Source of the DNA: Magnetovibrio sp.
GTDB taxonomy: Bacteria; Pseudomonadota; Alphaproteobacteria; Rhodospirillales; Magnetovibrionaceae
Assembly: GCA_016763255.1 (NCBI GenBank)
Contig: JAESUA010000243.1
Span: forward strand, 1-7,417
Direction of reading: 5' to 3'
DNA: 7,417 nucleotides
Positions 6,274-7,417 of this stretch are shown here, in pieces (the first letter of the stretch is position 1; each line of letters opens with the position of its first letter). A program made the translations under genes and the position numbers. The notes under the pieces were generated by a model, which was not told where the DNA came from, did no database searches, and worked only from the letters and a program-made list of their open reading frames with translations.

Positions 6274-6564
6274 GTGGCCATTGCGCTCAATTACCAACCC
6301 TCTTCCGACCAAGCGCCGCGCGTGGTCGCCAAGGGTCAAGGCTGGGTTGCGCGTCAGATCGTTGAAATTGCTCAAGCCAACGGTATCGAGGTTCGCAAAG
6401 ACGCTGATTTGGCGCTCATCTTGGCCCAGGTTGATGTCGACAGTGAAATCCCCTTGGAAGCCTTTAGCGTGATCGCAGAAATTCTTTCCTATATTTACGA
6501 GAAAAACAAACAATGGCCCGATGGCTTAAATCAAAAATCGAGTAAAACCGGCGGAGCACAGTGA
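6274..6564 (+). CDS. fhlB: FhlB-like protein: free-standing FlhB C-terminal domain
   Basis: A small cytoplasmic protein homologous to the FlhB cytoplasmic domain. APRVVAKGQGWVARQIVEIA, KDADLALILAQVDVDSEIP and the following SVIAEILSYIYEKN align segment by segment with the C-terminus of FlhB in this same window. The position of FlhB's TNPTHYAVAL is occupied by IDDDEVAIAL, so the Asn-Pro cleavage site is absent and autocleavage is not expected. GTG 6274 is the first canonical start, but its Val belongs to the conserved core and it has no Shine-Dalgarno. The frame is open back to 6181 and the true start is probably near 6208 (118 residues instead of 96). Family members such as the Helicobacter pylori FlhX protein can act as a spare part for the FlhB C-domain; whether that holds here is unknown. 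The TGA overlaps the next gene's ATG by one base. Confidence 0.85.
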   Translation: MAIALNYQPSSDQAPRVVAKGQGWVARQIVEIAQANGIEVRKDADLALILAQVDVDSEIPLEAFSVIAEILSYIYEKNKQWPDGLNQKSSKTGGAQ

Positions 6565-6884
6565 TGACCGATGCAGTTGTAGACACCATCCGCCAAGAAT
6601 TGGAAAAAGCCGCAAACCTGATTTCGGGCGCTCGTCGCCTCATGGCGGAAGGCCGTCACGTAGACTTAAGCGCCATGGAAGAACGGGTACGCACCATCAC
6701 CCAGGCCGTTCAAGCCGCGCCATCCGAAGTGGCATTAAGCTACAAAGAACATCTCGGGGCTTTGTTGGGCGCTTTGGATGTACTCGAACAAGAACTTGAG
6801 GCCCATCATAAGGCCTTGCAAACCGGACTGAGTTCCATCAAACATCGTGAAGCGCATAGCGCCTATGATCCAAACAAAAAATAA
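6564..6884 (+). CDS. Small helical protein of unknown function, linked to fhlB
   Basis: I do not recognise a named family. From ATG 6564 the protein has 106 residues. GGAG (6553-6556) stands 7 nt before this ATG, which favours it over the GTG at 6561. Its start overlaps the fhlB stop (TGATG), so the two are very likely translationally coupled. The sequence is charged, soluble and almost entirely helical in character: residues 3-30 (a helix ending ARRLMAEG), a short VDLSAMEERV turn at 33-42, and helices 40-52 and 55-93 that include LDVLEQELEAHHKAL. There is no signal peptide and no membrane segment. Size, helical content and neighbourhood resemble type III export chaperones such as FlgN or FliT, but no diagnostic motif supports that, so the function is left open. 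Confidence 0.85.
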   Translation: MTDAVVDTIRQELEKAANLISGARRLMAEGRHVDLSAMEERVRTITQAVQAAPSEVALSYKEHLGALLGALDVLEQELEAHHKALQTGLSSIKHREAHSAYDPNKK

Positions 6885-6887
6885 GTT

Positions 6888-6924
6888 CGATGGTGCACAA
6901 TTGTGCGAATCGGAGCTTTTTTTT
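6888..6924 (+). terminator. Probable rho-independent terminator after the fhlB unit
   Basis: Four bases after the stop of the helical protein lies a hairpin: CGAT (6888-6891) pairs with ATCG (6909-6912) around the perfect palindrome GCACAATTGTGC (6895-6906). A T8 run (6917-6924) follows within four bases. The stem is interrupted and only moderately GC-rich, so termination may be partial. The palindrome itself could also be an operator for fliO. Confidence 0.6.
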
Positions 6925-7022
6925 GATTTGACTAAACCGTCTATTGCCAAGGAGCCAAGCGACACTAGGCGTTAACCTCTACGAGTTCCCTGAACAACGA
7001 TGAGCGTCTATTGTCTGTAACC

Positions 7023-7355
7023 ATGGATTGGGAAAATTACCTACGTTTTGTACTCGCCTTGCTGTTCGTGCTGGGCATGATCGGTGGGCTTGCCACCGTG
7101 GTGCGCCGCTATGGCTACGGCATGAGCCGCGTGGCCATGCGCAAAGGCGATGAACGGCGCCTCAATTTGGTTGAGGTGTTGGCGCTGGATGCCAAACGTC
7201 GCGCGGTGCTGATCCGCCGTGATGAGGTTGAACACCTTGTCATCTTAGGCCCAGAATCAGAAACCGTGGTGGAAATCAACATTGCGCCACCGGCGGCTAA
7301 AACTTCTGAGAGCCACAGCTTCTCCGACCAAAACAACCTCCACAATTTGTGTTAA
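7023..7355 (+). CDS. fliO: FliO, flagellar export-gate assembly protein
   Basis: A 110-residue bitopic membrane protein. FliO is not part of the finished gate but scaffolds FliP/FliR assembly. From ATG 7023 a short N-terminus (MDWENYLRF) leads to one membrane helix (about 8-28), then a basic stop-transfer RRYGYG and a small cytoplasmic domain with RRLNLVEVLALDAKRRAVLI, RRDEVEHLVILG and VVEINI, the usual FliO pattern. A polar tail ends the protein. TTG 7011 would add four residues and has a marginal GAG six bases upstream; neither start has a strong ribosome-binding site. It lies 126-138 nt after the preceding gene, behind the terminator, so it probably has its own promoter, though I could not identify one. 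fliP is expected next. Confidence 0.9.
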   Translation: MDWENYLRFVLALLFVLGMIGGLATVVRRYGYGMSRVAMRKGDERRLNLVEVLALDAKRRAVLIRRDEVEHLVILGPESETVVEINIAPPAAKTSESHSFSDQNNLHNLC

Positions 7356-7360
7356 CAAAA

Positions 7361-7379
7361 GAAAATCAAAGTGATTTTC
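7361..7379 (+). repeat. Hairpin overlapping the possible fliP start
   Basis: GAAAATCA (7361-7368) and TGATTTTC (7372-7379) are perfect reverse complements with a three-base AAG loop. The stem begins six bases after the fliO stop. It is AT-rich with no T-run directly after it, so it is a weak terminator candidate at best. It would cover the GTG at 7371. Confidence 0.6.
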
Positions 7380-7417
7380 GCGTTCCGCGGAGTCTCGTTT
7401 TTTCTTCTCTCTCTCTC
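7371..7417 (+). CDS. fliP: Possible 5' end of fliP, cut by the window edge
   Basis: fliP nearly always follows fliO and normally begins with a hydrophobic signal sequence. GTG 7371, 15 nt after the fliO stop, opens MIFAFRGVSFFLLSLS: a short start, one Arg, then a hydrophobic run, which looks like the beginning of a signal peptide. There is no clear Shine-Dalgarno and only about 16 codons are visible, so another start further right is equally possible. The call rests on gene order and this N-terminal character, not on homology. Confidence 0.3.
   Translation, partial: MIFAFRGVSFFLLSL
7406..7417. repeat. (TC)n dinucleotide repeat at the window edge
   Basis: At least six TC units run to the last base, preceded by a T-rich stretch (T6 at 7398-7403). 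The true length is unknown because the window ends inside it. If the fliP reading is right it lies within the signal-peptide codons, where a change of one unit would shift the frame. Confidence 0.7.

Noticed and set aside
6071..6472. A 133-codon plus-strand frame that starts in the divergent region.
   Set aside because: It runs out of frame through fhlB, whose homology to FlhB is clear, and its product is Pro/Arg/Ser-rich without domains. No Shine-Dalgarno precedes ATG 6071.
6187..6513. A 108-codon minus-strand frame opposite fhlB.
   Set aside because: It is antisense to a recognisable gene, crosses its start region and has no start signal of note.
1..7417. CRISPR arrays, tRNA or rRNA genes, insertion sequences or prophage genes.
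   Set aside because: No repeated spacers, cloverleaf-like or transposase-like sequence was seen; nearly all of the window is accounted for by flagellar genes and cckA.

Overview
The window is a chromosomal flagellar export and rod cluster from an alphaproteobacterium, most like the Rhodospirillales and relatives. The evidence is a CckA-type histidine kinase directly behind flhB, a free-standing FlhB C-terminal-domain protein, and FlgB, FlgC, FliE and FliO sequences of the kind I associate with that group. The genus cannot be fixed from the sequence alone.

Layout. From 5898 down to 1 a tight minus-strand operon reads flgB - flgC - fliE - fliQ - fliR - flhB - cckA. It encodes two proximal rod proteins, the MS-ring/rod adaptor, three export-gate membrane proteins, and then the sensor kinase that in this class heads the CckA-ChpT-CtrA phosphorelay. 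cckA leaves the window at its left edge before its expected receiver domain. From about 6208 a divergent plus-strand unit carries an FlhB-C-like protein (fhlB) and a small helical protein of unknown function. These are followed by a probable terminator, then fliO, and finally what may be the first 16 codons of fliP at the right edge.

The roughly 300-base divergent region (5899-6207) holds no convincing gene. It is rich in symmetry. A perfect TATAAT faces flgB and sits inside an 8+3 bp inverted repeat. Two copies of a CCAGAA(A/G)GGG direct repeat lie 21 bp apart just upstream of it. A separate 9+9 bp inverted repeat lies on the fhlB side. This looks like the control region for both units.

Two genes are oddly built. 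flhB is broken by an apparent loss of one A in a run of six, and everything else in it looks healthy, so a sequencing error or recoding are the main explanations. fhlB has good coding sequence upstream of its first canonical start codon (GTG 6274), but the best-placed initiation site there has ATC where ATG is expected. No wholly new system is evident. The second-look value lies in the intergenic control region, the flhB/fhlB pair, the unknown helical protein, and simple-sequence tracts in cckA and at the right edge.
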